DNA from: Ignavibacteriales bacterium UBA1304
GTDB lineage: Bacteria; Bacteroidota; Ignavibacteria; Ignavibacteriales; Ignavibacteriaceae
Direction: 5' to 3'
Assembly: GCA_002307295.1 (NCBI GenBank)
Contig: DBTY01000035.1
Span: 1-64,000 of the forward strand
DNA length: 64,000 nucleotides
The notes beneath the pieces were generated by a model. It ran no database searches and was not told the DNA's origin. It saw only the letters and a program-made list of their open reading frames with translations. A program made the translations under genes and the position numbers. This document shows, in pieces, positions 17,911-26,809 of the stretch (positions are counted from its first letter, which is position 1; each line of letters starts with the position of its first letter).

Positions 17911-18432
17911 ATGAAAATAAAAGCAGATAAATCTCTGGATGAATTACTACAAGAATATTTAAGTAAGGGAAAGGAAATCGCGGAATATGTCAAAAATAAA
18001 GGCGCAAAAAGATTTAGTACAAAGAAATTTGTTGCTGATTTGGGTGAATATTATTTTTATGAAAACTGTAAAGATATATTCGAAACTCTTGACCAGAATA
18101 AAAAAGCTACTGCAGATTATGATTTCAGTGGAAGCCTAAAACAAGGTAAAATTTTAAATACAGATGTCAGAATAGAAGTAAAAACAAGGCATGCTCAAGA
18201 CGGAAATCCATATTTACTGGGAGTTAAACCAAAGAAATTTGATATTTTAGCTTTCATTTTTCTGGATGAAAATCTTTCATGTCGCTATATTGGAATTGTA
18301 AATAAAAAAGAAATAAAAAATAAAATTACTGGGAAAAATAAAGATATAATAGTTTATGACAAAAATATCCAAACGCTTTGGGAAACAGGCGCTTTTAAAA
18401 AAATACCTAAGAAAAATAAGGCTATAATTTGA
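17911..18432 (+). CDS. Predicted PD-(D/E)XK-fold nuclease
   Basis: 173 residues, Lys-rich and cytoplasmic. The core pattern fits a restriction-type nuclease: a helix with E46 (DLGEYYFYE), an acidic strand (ADYDF, D69/D71), then DVRIEVKTR with E89-x-K91, followed by a hydrophobic strand FDILAFIFLDE. No DNA-recognition or helicase domain is attached. It follows the SIR2-like fragment by 39 bases with a GAGG site, so both may come from one defence module of which only this gene is intact. I cannot name the family. AT content looks higher than in neighbouring housekeeping genes. Confidence 0.5.
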   Translation: MKIKADKSLDELLQEYLSKGKEIAEYVKNKGAKRFSTKKFVADLGEYYFYENCKDIFETLDQNKKATADYDFSGSLKQGKILNTDVRIEVKTRHAQDGNPYLLGVKPKKFDILAFIFLDENLSCRYIGIVNKKEIKNKITGKNKDIIVYDKNIQTLWETGAFKKIPKKNKAII

Positions 18433-18686
18433 AGAATAATAAATTTATGAAATTAAAATAAATATTTTAAAGATATATTATTATAATAACATCTGCCATG
18501 TAGCGTTTCTCCCCATATTTCTTGATGTTAACACAAATAGTAAAACAGAAATGTCTTAAAAGGCAATTGCCATGGATGAGCTATTATAACGATTCTGATT
18601 TTAAGAGTTTGCTTGATAAGTATCGTTGATCTAAAAGTTGTTTTTAATTTTGCCAGAATTAGAAATAATATTTTTTATATTATAGC

Positions 18687-18715
18687 TTGACATTTCTAAA
18701 ATAATAAATTACATT
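18687..18715 (+). promoter_or_regulatory. Candidate promoter of a short transcript
   Basis: TTGACA at 18687-18692, 17 bases, TACATT at 18710-18715. The predicted start near 18722 is followed by a structured stretch and an intrinsic terminator. No gene is visible between 18433 and 18686. Confidence 0.5.
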
Positions 18716-18721
18716 GAATTT

Positions 18722-18880
18722 TAAGAAAAATAATTTGTGATAGAAAAATGAAAGATATTCAGATAAATATGTGTCTCTGCGCTGTTGGATGTTGCAAAAC
18801 GTCAGCGGAGGTCTTTGTCTGAAAATTTTAATATAATAAAGATTTTTTAAAAGCCCTTCGTTAATACCGAAGGGTTTTTT
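18722..18880 (+). ncRNA. Candidate structured small RNA (or leader with a 24-codon Cys-rich ORF)
   Basis: Between a TTGACA-17-TACATT promoter and a terminator lies a long hairpin at 18777-18810. The outer stem CTGCGCT (18777-18783) pairs with AGCGGAG (18804-18810) with one mismatch, there is a GTTG bulge, and the inner stem GATGTT/AACGTC is capped by a GCAA (GNRA) tetraloop. An ORF of 24 codons (18748-18822, with CLCAVGCC) covers the hairpin but has no good ribosome site. The unit of about 160 bases could be a free sRNA, or an attenuator ahead of the T9SS gene at 18987. No known riboswitch class is recognised. Confidence 0.4.
18854..18880 (+). terminator. Intrinsic terminator
   Basis: CCCTTCG (18854-18860) pairs with CGAAGGG (18868-18874) around seven bases, followed by six T. 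No long gene ends just upstream, which supports a short transcript starting at about 18722. Confidence 0.85.
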
Positions 18881-18938
18881 ATTTTAAAAAGCAGCGGTTC
18901 TAAAAAAGAACTGAATTTATAAAAAGCTATCAAAAGAT

Positions 18939-18968
18939 TTGGCTTAAAAGTCAAAAATAAAATATAAA
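18939..18968 (+). promoter_or_regulatory. Possible promoter of the T9SS thioredoxin-like/PKD gene
   Basis: TTGGCT at 18939-18944 and TATAAA at 18963-18968 with an 18-base spacer. The ribosome site AGGAG (18976-18980) follows almost at once, so the leader would be very short. Confidence 0.4.
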
Positions 18969-18986
18969 CATAAATAGGAGAAAAAT

Positions 18987-20999
18987 ATGAAGAGGATAAT
19001 CTTACTTTTTAGCATCCTTATTCTACTTAGTACGCAGGTTTTTTCATTCCCTAAAAAAGCGTTGCTTGAAAGATATACAAACGCTTCCTGCGGACCTTGC
19101 GCATCATTAAATTCTTCATGGTATACAAATACAGTTAACGGACTTGTTTATTCAGGCGCAATCACTAATATTGTTTATAACGTTAACTGGCCGGGCGATA
19201 CCGACCCGATGTATTTATTCAACGCTGCGGATAACGCAACCCGATGGAGCTATTACGGCGTTAACGCTGTGCCGTGGATAGAAGTCGGCGGTAAATTATT
19301 GACAAACGACCAGACCATTGTTACGGATTCAGTCAACTCGATTAGCGCATCGTTTGCTCCTTTTAGCATAACGCTGACTCCGGAGATATTTTCTAATAAT
19401 ACGATTACCGTGAAAGTGAAAATTATCCGCGACGCGGCTGACAACACTGCTTCATATTCGAATACAAAAATAAGAGTCGTACTTACTGAAAAATCGGTTA
19501 ATTATGCTTCAGCGCCTGGCACAAATGGAGAGAAGTCTTTCTACAGCGTTGCGCGCGCTTTAATTCCTGACGCTAAAGGGACTACTTTTACAATTCCTGC
19601 AAAAGGCGATTCGACGCAATTAGATTTGCAGTACGTGCCTGGTACAAGTTTTACAAGTACAGTAAATTTGGACAGCATCCGCGTAGTGGCGTTTATTCAG
19701 AATGACGACACAAAAGAAATCTATCAGTCGGCTGCGGAAGATTTAGTAAAAGGAACCCATATAAATGCCGCCTTTCAGGCAAGCGATCTTTTGGGCGCCA
19801 TACCTCTAAAAGTAACGTTTACTAATATTTCCACTCCAACAGCCGGGAGCTCAATCGCTTCGTATAAATGGGATTTTAACAACGACGGAACAATAGATTC
19901 TCAGGATCCAAATCCTACATTTACTTATACGGGTAAACAGACGTATTCAGTTTCGCTTACTGTAACTGATAATACCGGGCAAAGCTCAACCCGCTTAATT
20001 AGCAATTATATCACGGCTATTGGCAAAACAGCCGATATACTTGTAGTTAACGGAATTGATTATTCAACTTATGCCGCAGAACTAACTAACTTCTATAAAA
20101 ATGGAGCCGGTTTTGGAAACCATCAGGTGGACGTCTGGGATTTGTTTGGCGGACAGGGATTCGATTTTGCAGCCGCCAATTCCAACATTAAACAGGTTGA
20201 CCTTTACAATAAAAAAATTCCGCTATCTGTTTTTTGTCTTTATAAAAAAGTTATTTGGATAGGGAATAACTACAATGGCGATTTAACGTTCTATGATCCG
20301 GCTCAGGTTTTAGCTTATGTTAAAGCCGGAGGCAACTTCCTTTTAGCTGCAAGATATGCGTCATTATTCTTCAATCAGGCTCTGCAGGACTATGCAGGGA
20401 TAACTTCATTTTCATCTGATTTGACAATCGCTAAACTAAAAGCGTTGGATAACAATTTAGTTGATCTTACATCGACGGGAACAAATTCGCTTACCGAATT
20501 AGTCGCGCTTTCTTCAACTTCTTCGGCGGTTCCAATTTTTGACGATACAACTTCTACTGCAGAGTACGGCGGTTTCAGGCTGCACAAAACAGGAGAAGGT
20601 AATTTTGTATTTATTGCAGGCCGTCCTTACCGTTATGATAACGCAGCTTCTGCAAAAGATTATGGCTACATTATAGATAACTGGCTGGGAAGCAATTCTA
20701 CTAATGCTGTATCTACAAAAGAAAATGGTCTTCCGAAAAACTTTGAACTCTCGCAGAACTATCCAAATCCTTTTAATCCAAGCTCTACAATCCGCTACGC
20801 AATTCCAAATAGCGGATTTGTAAAGCTAAACGTATATAACGCTTTAGGCGAAAAAGTAGCATCGCTTGTTAACAGCCAAATGGAGGCGGGCGTTTATAAT
20901 GTAAACTTTAACGCTTCAAAACTTGCAAGCGGTATTTATTTCTATCGGATAGAAGCCGGTAATTTTGTCTCTGTAAAAAAAATGATACTGATGAAATAG
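18987..20999 (+). CDS. T9SS-secreted protein with Omp28/thioredoxin-like and PKD domains
   Basis: 670 residues. The signal peptide (1-20) is followed by an Omp28-like thioredoxin-fold region with a CxxC (C35-G-P-C38). A PKD-type beta-sandwich lies at about 255-342 (KWDFNNDGTID, FTYTGKQTYSVSLTVTDN). A middle domain of unknown type follows. The end is a type A T9SS sorting domain (about 590-670: LSQNYPNPFNPSSTIRYAIP and a final VKKMILMK). It should cross the outer membrane by the type IX system and be attached or released after removal of the tail. The CGPC motif suggests a redox or disulfide role, which is inference. It has its own AGGAG site and is followed by a terminator. Confidence 0.88.
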   Translation: MKRIILLFSILILLSTQVFSFPKKALLERYTNASCGPCASLNSSWYTNTVNGLVYSGAITNIVYNVNWPGDTDPMYLFNAADNATRWSYYGVNAVPWIEVGGKLLTNDQTIVTDSVNSISASFAPFSITLTPEIFSNNTITVKVKIIRDAADNTASYSNTKIRVVLTEKSVNYASAPGTNGEKSFYSVARALIPDAKGTTFTIPAKGDSTQLDLQYVPGTSFTSTVNLDSIRVVAFIQNDDTKEIYQSAAEDLVKGTHINAAFQASDLLGAIPLKVTFTNISTPTAGSSIASYKWDFNNDGTIDSQDPNPTFTYTGKQTYSVSLTVTDNTGQSSTRLISNYITAIGKTADILVVNGIDYSTYAAELTNFYKNGAGFGNHQVDVWDLFGGQGFDFAAANSNIKQVDLYNKKIPLSVFCLYKKVIWIGNNYNGDLTFYDPAQVLAYVKAGGNFLLAARYASLFFNQALQDYAGITSFSSDLTIAKLKALDNNLVDLTSTGTNSLTELVALSSTSSAVPIFDDTTSTAEYGGFRLHKTGEGNFVFIAGRPYRYDNAASAKDYGYIIDNWLGSNSTNAVSTKENGLPKNFELSQNYPNPFNPSSTIRYAIPNSGFVKLNVYNALGEKVASLVNSQMEAGVYNVNFNASKLASGIYFYRIEAGNFVSVKKMILMK

Positions 21000-21024
21000 C
21001 GACTATGTTTGTTGTTAGCGTAAG

Positions 21025-21050
21025 GCCGTCTTAAAAGGGCGGCTTTTTTT
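21025..21050 (+). terminator. Intrinsic terminator after the T9SS gene
   Basis: GCCGTC (21025-21030) pairs with GGCGGC (21038-21043, one G-T pair), followed by seven T. Confidence 0.85.
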
Positions 21051-21136
21051 ATTTTAAAGCTTATTGTTTTTTAGTATTTTTTAACTATAGAAGATGGAAT
21101 ATTTTAAACTTAAATAATTGGAGCTTCTGAAATATA

Positions 21137-21607
21137 ATGAACTACCCTGAACCTACCGTAAGCGGAATTGTAATTAATAAAGAAAATAAAATACTCCTTT
21201 GCAAATCGCATAAATGGAACGACCAGTATGTAATTCCCGGCGGACATATTGAATATGGCGAAAAAATGGAAGACGCTTTGTGCCGCGAGGTATTTGAAGA
21301 AACCGGATTGAAAATATACGACGTAAAATTACTTGGGGTGCAGGAGTTTATTTATAGCAAATCATTCATTGGTAAAAAGCATTTTATTTCGTTTGATTTT
21401 TTATGCCGGACAAAAGACGATAAGGTTATGATAAACGACGAAGCTGAAGAATATATATGGGTAGAGGGGAAAGATGTTTTGAGTTATGATTTAGGCGGCT
21501 ACTTAAGGGAGCTATTTACCGAGTATCTAAAAAAGTCAGCGTCAGAGAAATATTTGCCCATACTCTACAACTATGTCAAGACCGATAAACAGTCTCGACA
21601 TAGTTAA
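21137..21607 (+). CDS. Nudix hydrolase
   Basis: 156 residues. The complete Nudix box is present: G36 x5 E42 x7 R50-E51 xx E54-E55 x G57, in GGHIEYGEKMEDALCREVF and EETGL. Nudix enzymes hydrolyse nucleoside diphosphates linked to another group. The N-terminal YPEPTVSGIVINKENKILL is common in a broad class of MutT-like members. Substrate not predictable. It converges on the CotH gene with only 15 bases between stops. Confidence 0.9.
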   Translation: MNYPEPTVSGIVINKENKILLCKSHKWNDQYVIPGGHIEYGEKMEDALCREVFEETGLKIYDVKLLGVQEFIYSKSFIGKKHFISFDFLCRTKDDKVMINDEAEEYIWVEGKDVLSYDLGGYLRELFTEYLKKSASEKYLPILYNYVKTDKQSRHS

Positions 21608-21622
21608 GAGTAAATCTAAAAT

Positions 21623-23533
21623 CTATTTCATCAAAATCATTTTGCGGGTTTCAGAAGAGCCGTTAGAAGTAATTCTGTAATAATAAACTCCGCTAGGCAG
21701 ATTAGCCGCGTTAAAAATAACTGAGTAGCTTCCAGCGTTGCTGTAACCGTTAACCAAAACAGCTACTTCCTTGCCAAGCAAATCGTATACTTTAATTTCC
21801 GTTTTTCCGGCTTTGGCAATCTGGTAATTAATTACAGTTGTCGGGTTAAAAGGGTTCGGATAATTTTGTTCAACAGAAAATTTGTCAGGAAATTTTAAAT
21901 TATCATCAACAGCGCTTATTCCGCTTGAAGTGACTGTATATGCAGATGAAATAAGGTTGATCTTGTTATTGCGGTAACCAGCGGCTTTAATTAAATAACT
22001 GCCGGGAGCAGAAGCGATGAAAGTAACTGAGTCTTTATTATTAATAACCTTCAACGAATCGCTTTTAGAAAAGAAATAAACCGAATCCACATTAGCGGGA
22101 TTAGAATAAAATTTTGATTTTGCAATTTTAAATGGAACGCCTGAACTAAGGTTCGCAAGCGAAGCGTCCTGACTCAGCCACGTAATATCAGAGTACGTGG
22201 AAGGGAGCATACTGTTAAGCCATGCGGTTCTATTGGCAATCCAGGTTTTCAGGTAGTTTGTTTCGGCGGCATAAGTAGCGCCTACGTAATAGTTTGGCCA
22301 AACATATTTCCCTAAGATTTTCCACTTTGCAAAATTTCTTGTTTTGGCTTCGTCAAGATAAACGGCCGTAGTATCTATAAAAGCAGAGATAGCGGACGCG
22401 CTTAATACAGTGTTCTTAACCTGATTCCAGCGTTTACAAAGCGCGTTAAAAAATACTGGCTCGCTGATTAGCAGTTTATTCCATGAAGGGGTAACATAGA
22501 GGCTGTTATTGCTATACAGTACTTCCCAGCCGTTTGTTAACGACGCGTTATCATAATCGCAGTTGCCAAAACCAAAATCCATATCCCAAATTGGGCCGTA
22601 TTTTATTTTAGGGTTTACGCTATTTTTATCTTTATAAAAAAATGTACTTAGCCGGTACGCGTCAACATTTTTAATAAATTCAAAAAGGATATAACAATCT
22701 ACAAAGGAGGGCATATCAATGTAATCATAATATCCAAGAAAGGGATGAGCGTAATTAGTTGAGGATATAGCGCTTTCAAAGTTGTCAAAAGTTTTTTTTA
22801 TATAATTCTTTTGTTCAGCTATAATATCTTCCTGTTTAGGGTAAACATATAAATAAGAAATTGAGACGGGCGCGTTTCTATAAGGCGGAACAGAAGATTG
22901 CCAGCCCTGTTCCTGACCGTCGTCCTGCTTATCTATTTTCACAATATATCCGCCTGTAAGATCATTACCGGAAGTATCGCCGGCTTCAAGTTTTTTAATA
23001 TTGACGCGGCCTTTGCCCCGTTTAATTTTTTCCATAAACACATAAACGCCAATGTATTCTCCGTTTAAAATAAGTTCGCAGTATTGCGTTCTTGCGGCAT
23101 AATTGCCCATATCGTTTGAGAGTTTATAACTAAGAACATTTCGCATCAGCGTTTTATCGCTGTAAGAGGCGTAAAGAACCCAGTCGTTATCGGCGGGCAT
23201 TCCAAAAAGAGAGACGTCAAGATTATTGCCGCTTACGTCGCGGGTTTCTAATCCGTAAGAAAGTTTAGGATTGCTGGCCGAAGATTGCCCGCGAATTTCA
23301 ATTCCAATATAGCCATTGTATAAATTACATGAATCGGTTATGTAATTTCTTTTGCCGGAGCCATTGTAAATTATTCCCATTTGAGCCGTAATTTTAGGCT
23401 CGTTAACAATTTTTTGTCCGTTAGTGTTTATTGTTATTATGGGAAGATTTGAAGAAGTAAACGCTGTCTGTGAAAAACCGTTATATGAAAGCATTAATAT
23501 GAATACAACAGCAACCGGAAAAATTTTATGCAT
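21623..23533 (-). CDS. CotH-kinase-family protein with T9SS sorting domain
   Basis: 636 residues. After the signal peptide (about 1-21) comes a CotH domain: SYGLETRD, LMRNVLSYKLSNDMG, NGEYIGVYVFMEKI and YGPIWDMDFGFGN, the last holding the conserved W-D-x-D metal-binding motif. CotH proteins are atypical secreted protein kinases first known from spore coats. The end is a type A T9SS domain (VEQNYPNPFNPTTVINYQI, then ETRKMILMK). Its tail closely resembles that of the T9SS protein at 18987, although the bodies are unrelated. Extracellular or surface location is expected. Target unknown. Confidence 0.88.
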   Translation of the reverse strand: MHKIFPVAVVFILMLSYNGFSQTAFTSSNLPIITINTNGQKIVNEPKITAQMGIIYNGSGKRNYITDSCNLYNGYIGIEIRGQSSASNPKLSYGLETRDVSGNNLDVSLFGMPADNDWVLYASYSDKTLMRNVLSYKLSNDMGNYAARTQYCELILNGEYIGVYVFMEKIKRGKGRVNIKKLEAGDTSGNDLTGGYIVKIDKQDDGQEQGWQSSVPPYRNAPVSISYLYVYPKQEDIIAEQKNYIKKTFDNFESAISSTNYAHPFLGYYDYIDMPSFVDCYILFEFIKNVDAYRLSTFFYKDKNSVNPKIKYGPIWDMDFGFGNCDYDNASLTNGWEVLYSNNSLYVTPSWNKLLISEPVFFNALCKRWNQVKNTVLSASAISAFIDTTAVYLDEAKTRNFAKWKILGKYVWPNYYVGATYAAETNYLKTWIANRTAWLNSMLPSTYSDITWLSQDASLANLSSGVPFKIAKSKFYSNPANVDSVYFFSKSDSLKVINNKDSVTFIASAPGSYLIKAAGYRNNKINLISSAYTVTSSGISAVDDNLKFPDKFSVEQNYPNPFNPTTVINYQIAKAGKTEIKVYDLLGKEVAVLVNGYSNAGSYSVIFNAANLPSGVYYYRITSNGSSETRKMILMK

Positions 23534-23572
23534 TATTATGTCAGTAAAGTTTTTGAATAAGAGTTAATTGAG

Positions 23573-23609
23573 AAAAAAAAGCCCTCTAAAAAAAATAATT
23601 TAGAAGGCT
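23573..23609 (-). terminator. Terminator of the add-hutU operon
   Basis: AGCCCTCTAAA (23580-23590) pairs with TTTAGAAGGCT (23599-23609) with one mismatch. On the minus strand the stem is followed by a run of T (plus-strand A at 23574-23580). Confidence 0.75.
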
Positions 23610-23696
23610 ATTAAAAATAAAAAGCGTTAACTATTCAGCTATGACGATAAAATTCAAGTCGGGGCAGTCAGCTAACAAAACTCTTTTGTAATTAGC

Positions 23697-25367
23697 CTAA
23701 ATAGTTTTTTTTAACATTGGCATTTTTATTTCTTCGTACGTCGCGCAGGAGATAGCCTTTTTATAACCTGCGTCTGCGTGACGAACAATACCCAATCCCG
23801 GATCGTATGTTAATACGCGTTCAATCCTTTTTTCAGCTTCAGCTGTCCCATCCGCTACAACGACCATCCCGGCGTGAATAGATTTGCCAATGCCAACTCC
23901 TCCGCCATGATGTACGGAAACCCAGCTTGCGCCGCCTATGCAGTTAAGCATAGCATTTAATATAGGCCAATCGGCAATGGCGTCGCTTCCGTCAAGCATG
24001 CCTTCCGTCTCTCGGTTTGGGGAAGCTACAGAACCGCAATCAAGATGGTCGCGTCCAATAACAATAGGGGCGGAAACTTTTCCATCGGCAACAAGCGTAT
24101 TAAAAATCTTTCCCATTTTGACCCGTTGACCATAACCAAGCCAGCATATTCTTGCTGGCAATCCCTGAAAATGCACTTTCTCCCGCGCTAAGTTAATCCA
24201 GTTGATAAGAGCTTCGTTTTCGGGGAAAGCTTTTTTTACTGCTTCGTCTGTAGTATAAATATCTTCAGGATCGCCCGAAAGGGCGGCCCAGCGGAAAGGC
24301 CCTTTGCCTTCGCAAAATAATGGTCTGATAAATTCAGGCACAAAACCGGGAATGTCAAAAGCGTTTTCAACTCCGTTTTCTTTAGCTTCGCCTCTTATAT
24401 TATTGCCGTAATCAAAAGCTATTGCGCCCCGTTTTTTAAACTCAAGCATAGCTTTTACGTGCGTTACAATTGTATTTTTTGAAAGACGAATGTACTCTGC
24501 CGGATTACTTTTTCTTAAAGACAAAGCCCGCTTAAGCGACATGCCCATAGGAATGTAACCGTTAAGAGTATCGTGAGCCGAAGTTTGGTCTGTAATTATA
24601 TCAGGAGTGATGTTTTTTTCTAAAATTGCAGGAAGAACTTCTCCCGCGTTTCCAACTAATCCAATTGAAAGAGGCATGCCGCTATTTTTTGCGTTTAGAG
24701 CAAGTTCTAAGGCTTCATCAAGCTTAGTTGAAATTATATCAATGTAACCGGTATCAAGCCGTTTTTGAATTCTGCTAATATCGGGGTCAATGCCAAGGAA
24801 AGCTGCGCCGTTCATTGTAGCGGCAAGAGGTTGAGCTCCTCCCATTCCGCCTAATCCGGCAGTTAAAAGGAATTTCCCTTTCAAAGAGCCGCCGAGGTAT
24901 TTGCGGGCGCATTCAGCGAATGTTTCGTAAGTCCCCTGCAAAATTCCCTGAGCTCCAATATATATCCAGCTTCCGGCGGTCATCTGCCCATACATAGTTA
25001 GACCAAGCGCGTCAAGCCTTCTGAATTCGTCCCAGGTAGCCCAATCGGGGACTAACATAGCGTTTGATATTATTACTCTCGGGGCGTCTGTATAGGTCTT
25101 AAACACGGCCACAGGTTTGCCTGATTGGACAAGTAGGGTTTCGTCGTTCTCTAAATCCTTGAGCGATTTTACAATGGCGTCATAACACTCCCAATTACGG
25201 GCGGCCTTGCCGGAGCCGCCGTAAATAATAAGTTCGGAAGGTTTCTCTGCAACTTCCGGATCAAGGTTATTCATAAGCATTCGCAATGCCGCTTCCTGAA
25301 TCCAGCCTTTGCAATTAAGCTCGCTGCCTGTAGGAGCTTTAACGACCCGCTCTATGTCGGAACTCAT
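23697..25367 (-). CDS. hutU: Urocanate hydratase
   Basis: 556 residues, the normal size. It converts urocanate to imidazolonepropionate in histidine breakdown using tightly bound NAD+. Diagnostic stretches include GGSGKAARNWECYDAIV, TAGLGGMGGAQPLAATM, DQTSAHDTLNGYIPMG and, near the end, a Gly/His-rich segment (SVHHGGGVGIGKSIHAG). The ATG at 25367 has an AAGGA site and starts two bases after the stop of the small upstream gene. Other hut genes are not in this window, so the pathway is split or the operon is mixed. Confidence 0.97.
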   Translation of the reverse strand: MSSDIERVVKAPTGSELNCKGWIQEAALRMLMNNLDPEVAEKPSELIIYGGSGKAARNWECYDAIVKSLKDLENDETLLVQSGKPVAVFKTYTDAPRVIISNAMLVPDWATWDEFRRLDALGLTMYGQMTAGSWIYIGAQGILQGTYETFAECARKYLGGSLKGKFLLTAGLGGMGGAQPLAATMNGAAFLGIDPDISRIQKRLDTGYIDIISTKLDEALELALNAKNSGMPLSIGLVGNAGEVLPAILEKNITPDIITDQTSAHDTLNGYIPMGMSLKRALSLRKSNPAEYIRLSKNTIVTHVKAMLEFKKRGAIAFDYGNNIRGEAKENGVENAFDIPGFVPEFIRPLFCEGKGPFRWAALSGDPEDIYTTDEAVKKAFPENEALINWINLAREKVHFQGLPARICWLGYGQRVKMGKIFNTLVADGKVSAPIVIGRDHLDCGSVASPNRETEGMLDGSDAIADWPILNAMLNCIGGASWVSVHHGGGVGIGKSIHAGMVVVADGTAEAEKRIERVLTYDPGLGIVRHADAGYKKAISCATYEEIKMPMLKKTI

Positions 25368-25369
25368 TT

Positions 25370-25705
25370 TTATTCCTTAAAATGTTTTTCAATCAAACTA
25401 TCATATTGAATATATAGAGATTTGTACATCCATTTTTTTAAGAACCAGCTTTTTTGAGCTTTCTCTTTTAAGAATTTTGTGTTTTGTTTCAGCAGCAGTT
25501 CTAATTTGTTTTTTTCGTCTTTTGTAAAGCGAATACTTTCTTCAGTTCCGTTTACTTTTTCAATAATAGAATTGAAAGCCTTAACTTCGCCGAAAAATCT
25601 GCTGTCGTTTTCAATCTGTTTTAATGATTGTTTGCAAAATGTGGTTAATAATTTCTTCTCGTTTCTGTCAAACTCGAAGTCGTAATTTTTAAAAAGTTTT
25701 TTCAT
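25370..25705 (-). CDS. Small helical protein of unknown function between add and hutU
   Basis: 111 residues, rich in Lys, Glu, Phe and Leu, without signal or membrane segments, probably all helical (FDRNEKKLLTTFCKQSLKQ; KDEKNKLELLLKQNTKFL). I do not recognise a family. It lies 12 bases after add and two bases before hutU in the same direction, so it is almost certainly expressed with them. Confidence 0.7.
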   Translation of the reverse strand: MKKLFKNYDFEFDRNEKKLLTTFCKQSLKQIENDSRFFGEVKAFNSIIEKVNGTEESIRFTKDEKNKLELLLKQNTKFLKEKAQKSWFLKKWMYKSLYIQYDSLIEKHFKE

Positions 25706-25717
25706 AAGTAAGTATAA

Positions 25718-26809
25718 TTAATCTGTTTTTAGTGAAAGTAATTTGTCTTTTACTGTTTGATAACCTGGTTTAATAACGTTATAAATATAATTCAGTCTTT
25801 CGTCATAGTGGATAAAAGCCGATTTCATAGAATTAATCGTTATTTTTTCGATGTCGTCTAAAGTGATATTAAAATATTTAGTCGCGGTCATAAATTCTTT
25901 TGTCATAGTCGTGTCGCTCATAAGACGGTCGTCCGTATTAATTGTAACGCGGAAATGTTCTTTAAAAAGCTTGCCAAAAGGATGATTTTCAATTTTATCT
26001 ACTGCGCCCGTATGAACGTTGCTTAAGAGGCAGATTTCAAGCGGAATTCTTTTATCAAGCACAAATTGCGCAAGGTCGCCCATTCCTGCAACTTTACCGT
26101 CAGCGTCAATTGTTAAGTCTTCCAGCAGATGCGTAGCGTGACCAATTCTGTGCGCCGAGCACCACTGTATAGCCTGCCAAATGGATTCTTTTCCGAAGGC
26201 TTCGCCGGCATGAATAGTAATATTAAAATTTTCTCTCTGGATGTACTGAAACGCTTCGATATGTTTTTTAGGGGGATAGCCGCCCTCTTCGCCTGCAAGA
26301 TCAAAACCGACTACGCCCCTTTCACGGAAGTTTACGGCAAGCTCGGCATACTCAAGCGTATTTTTCATATTCCGCATGCCGCAGATAATTAATCCGTAAC
26401 CAACGTTAAAATCGCGCTTGCCGCGTTCAAGGCCTTCAAGCACTGCGTTAACTACGTCGTCGTTGTAAAGATTTTTAGACGTATGGAAAACAGGAGCAAA
26501 ACGCGTTTCTACATAACATACGCCGTCGTTTTTCATATCTTCCATCATTTCATATGCGGTTCTTTCTAAAGCTTCTTTGGTTTGCATAACGGCGCAGGTA
26601 TGTTCAAACCCCTGAAGATATTCAACTAAGTTGCCCTTGTTTGCTCCTCTGTGGAACCATTGAGCAAGCTCGGCAGGATCCTGAGTAGGCAATTTGTTGT
26701 ATTTTGTTTCCTTAGCCAGATCTATTACTGTTTGAGGCCGCAGCCCTCCGTCAAGGTGATCGTGCAGCAATACTTTAGGAACGGAACGAATGATCTCTTC
26801 AGTTGTCAA
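25718..26809 (-). CDS. add: Adenosine deaminase
   Basis: 363 residues of the metal-dependent amidohydrolase fold. The zinc and catalytic residues are visible: HDHLDGGLRP (H16, H18), ITIHAGEAFG, HRIGHATHLLED and VTINTDDRLMSDT. It deaminates adenosine to inosine in purine salvage. The start is TTG at 26809 with a strong AAAGGAGGT site. It is the first gene of an operon ending with hutU. A few related members act on other amino-purines, so adenosine is the likely but not proven substrate. Confidence 0.92.
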   Translation of the reverse strand: MTTEEIIRSVPKVLLHDHLDGGLRPQTVIDLAKETKYNKLPTQDPAELAQWFHRGANKGNLVEYLQGFEHTCAVMQTKEALERTAYEMMEDMKNDGVCYVETRFAPVFHTSKNLYNDDVVNAVLEGLERGKRDFNVGYGLIICGMRNMKNTLEYAELAVNFRERGVVGFDLAGEEGGYPPKKHIEAFQYIQRENFNITIHAGEAFGKESIWQAIQWCSAHRIGHATHLLEDLTIDADGKVAGMGDLAQFVLDKRIPLEICLLSNVHTGAVDKIENHPFGKLFKEHFRVTINTDDRLMSDTTMTKEFMTATKYFNITLDDIEKITINSMKSAFIHYDERLNYIYNVIKPGYQTVKDKLLSLKTD

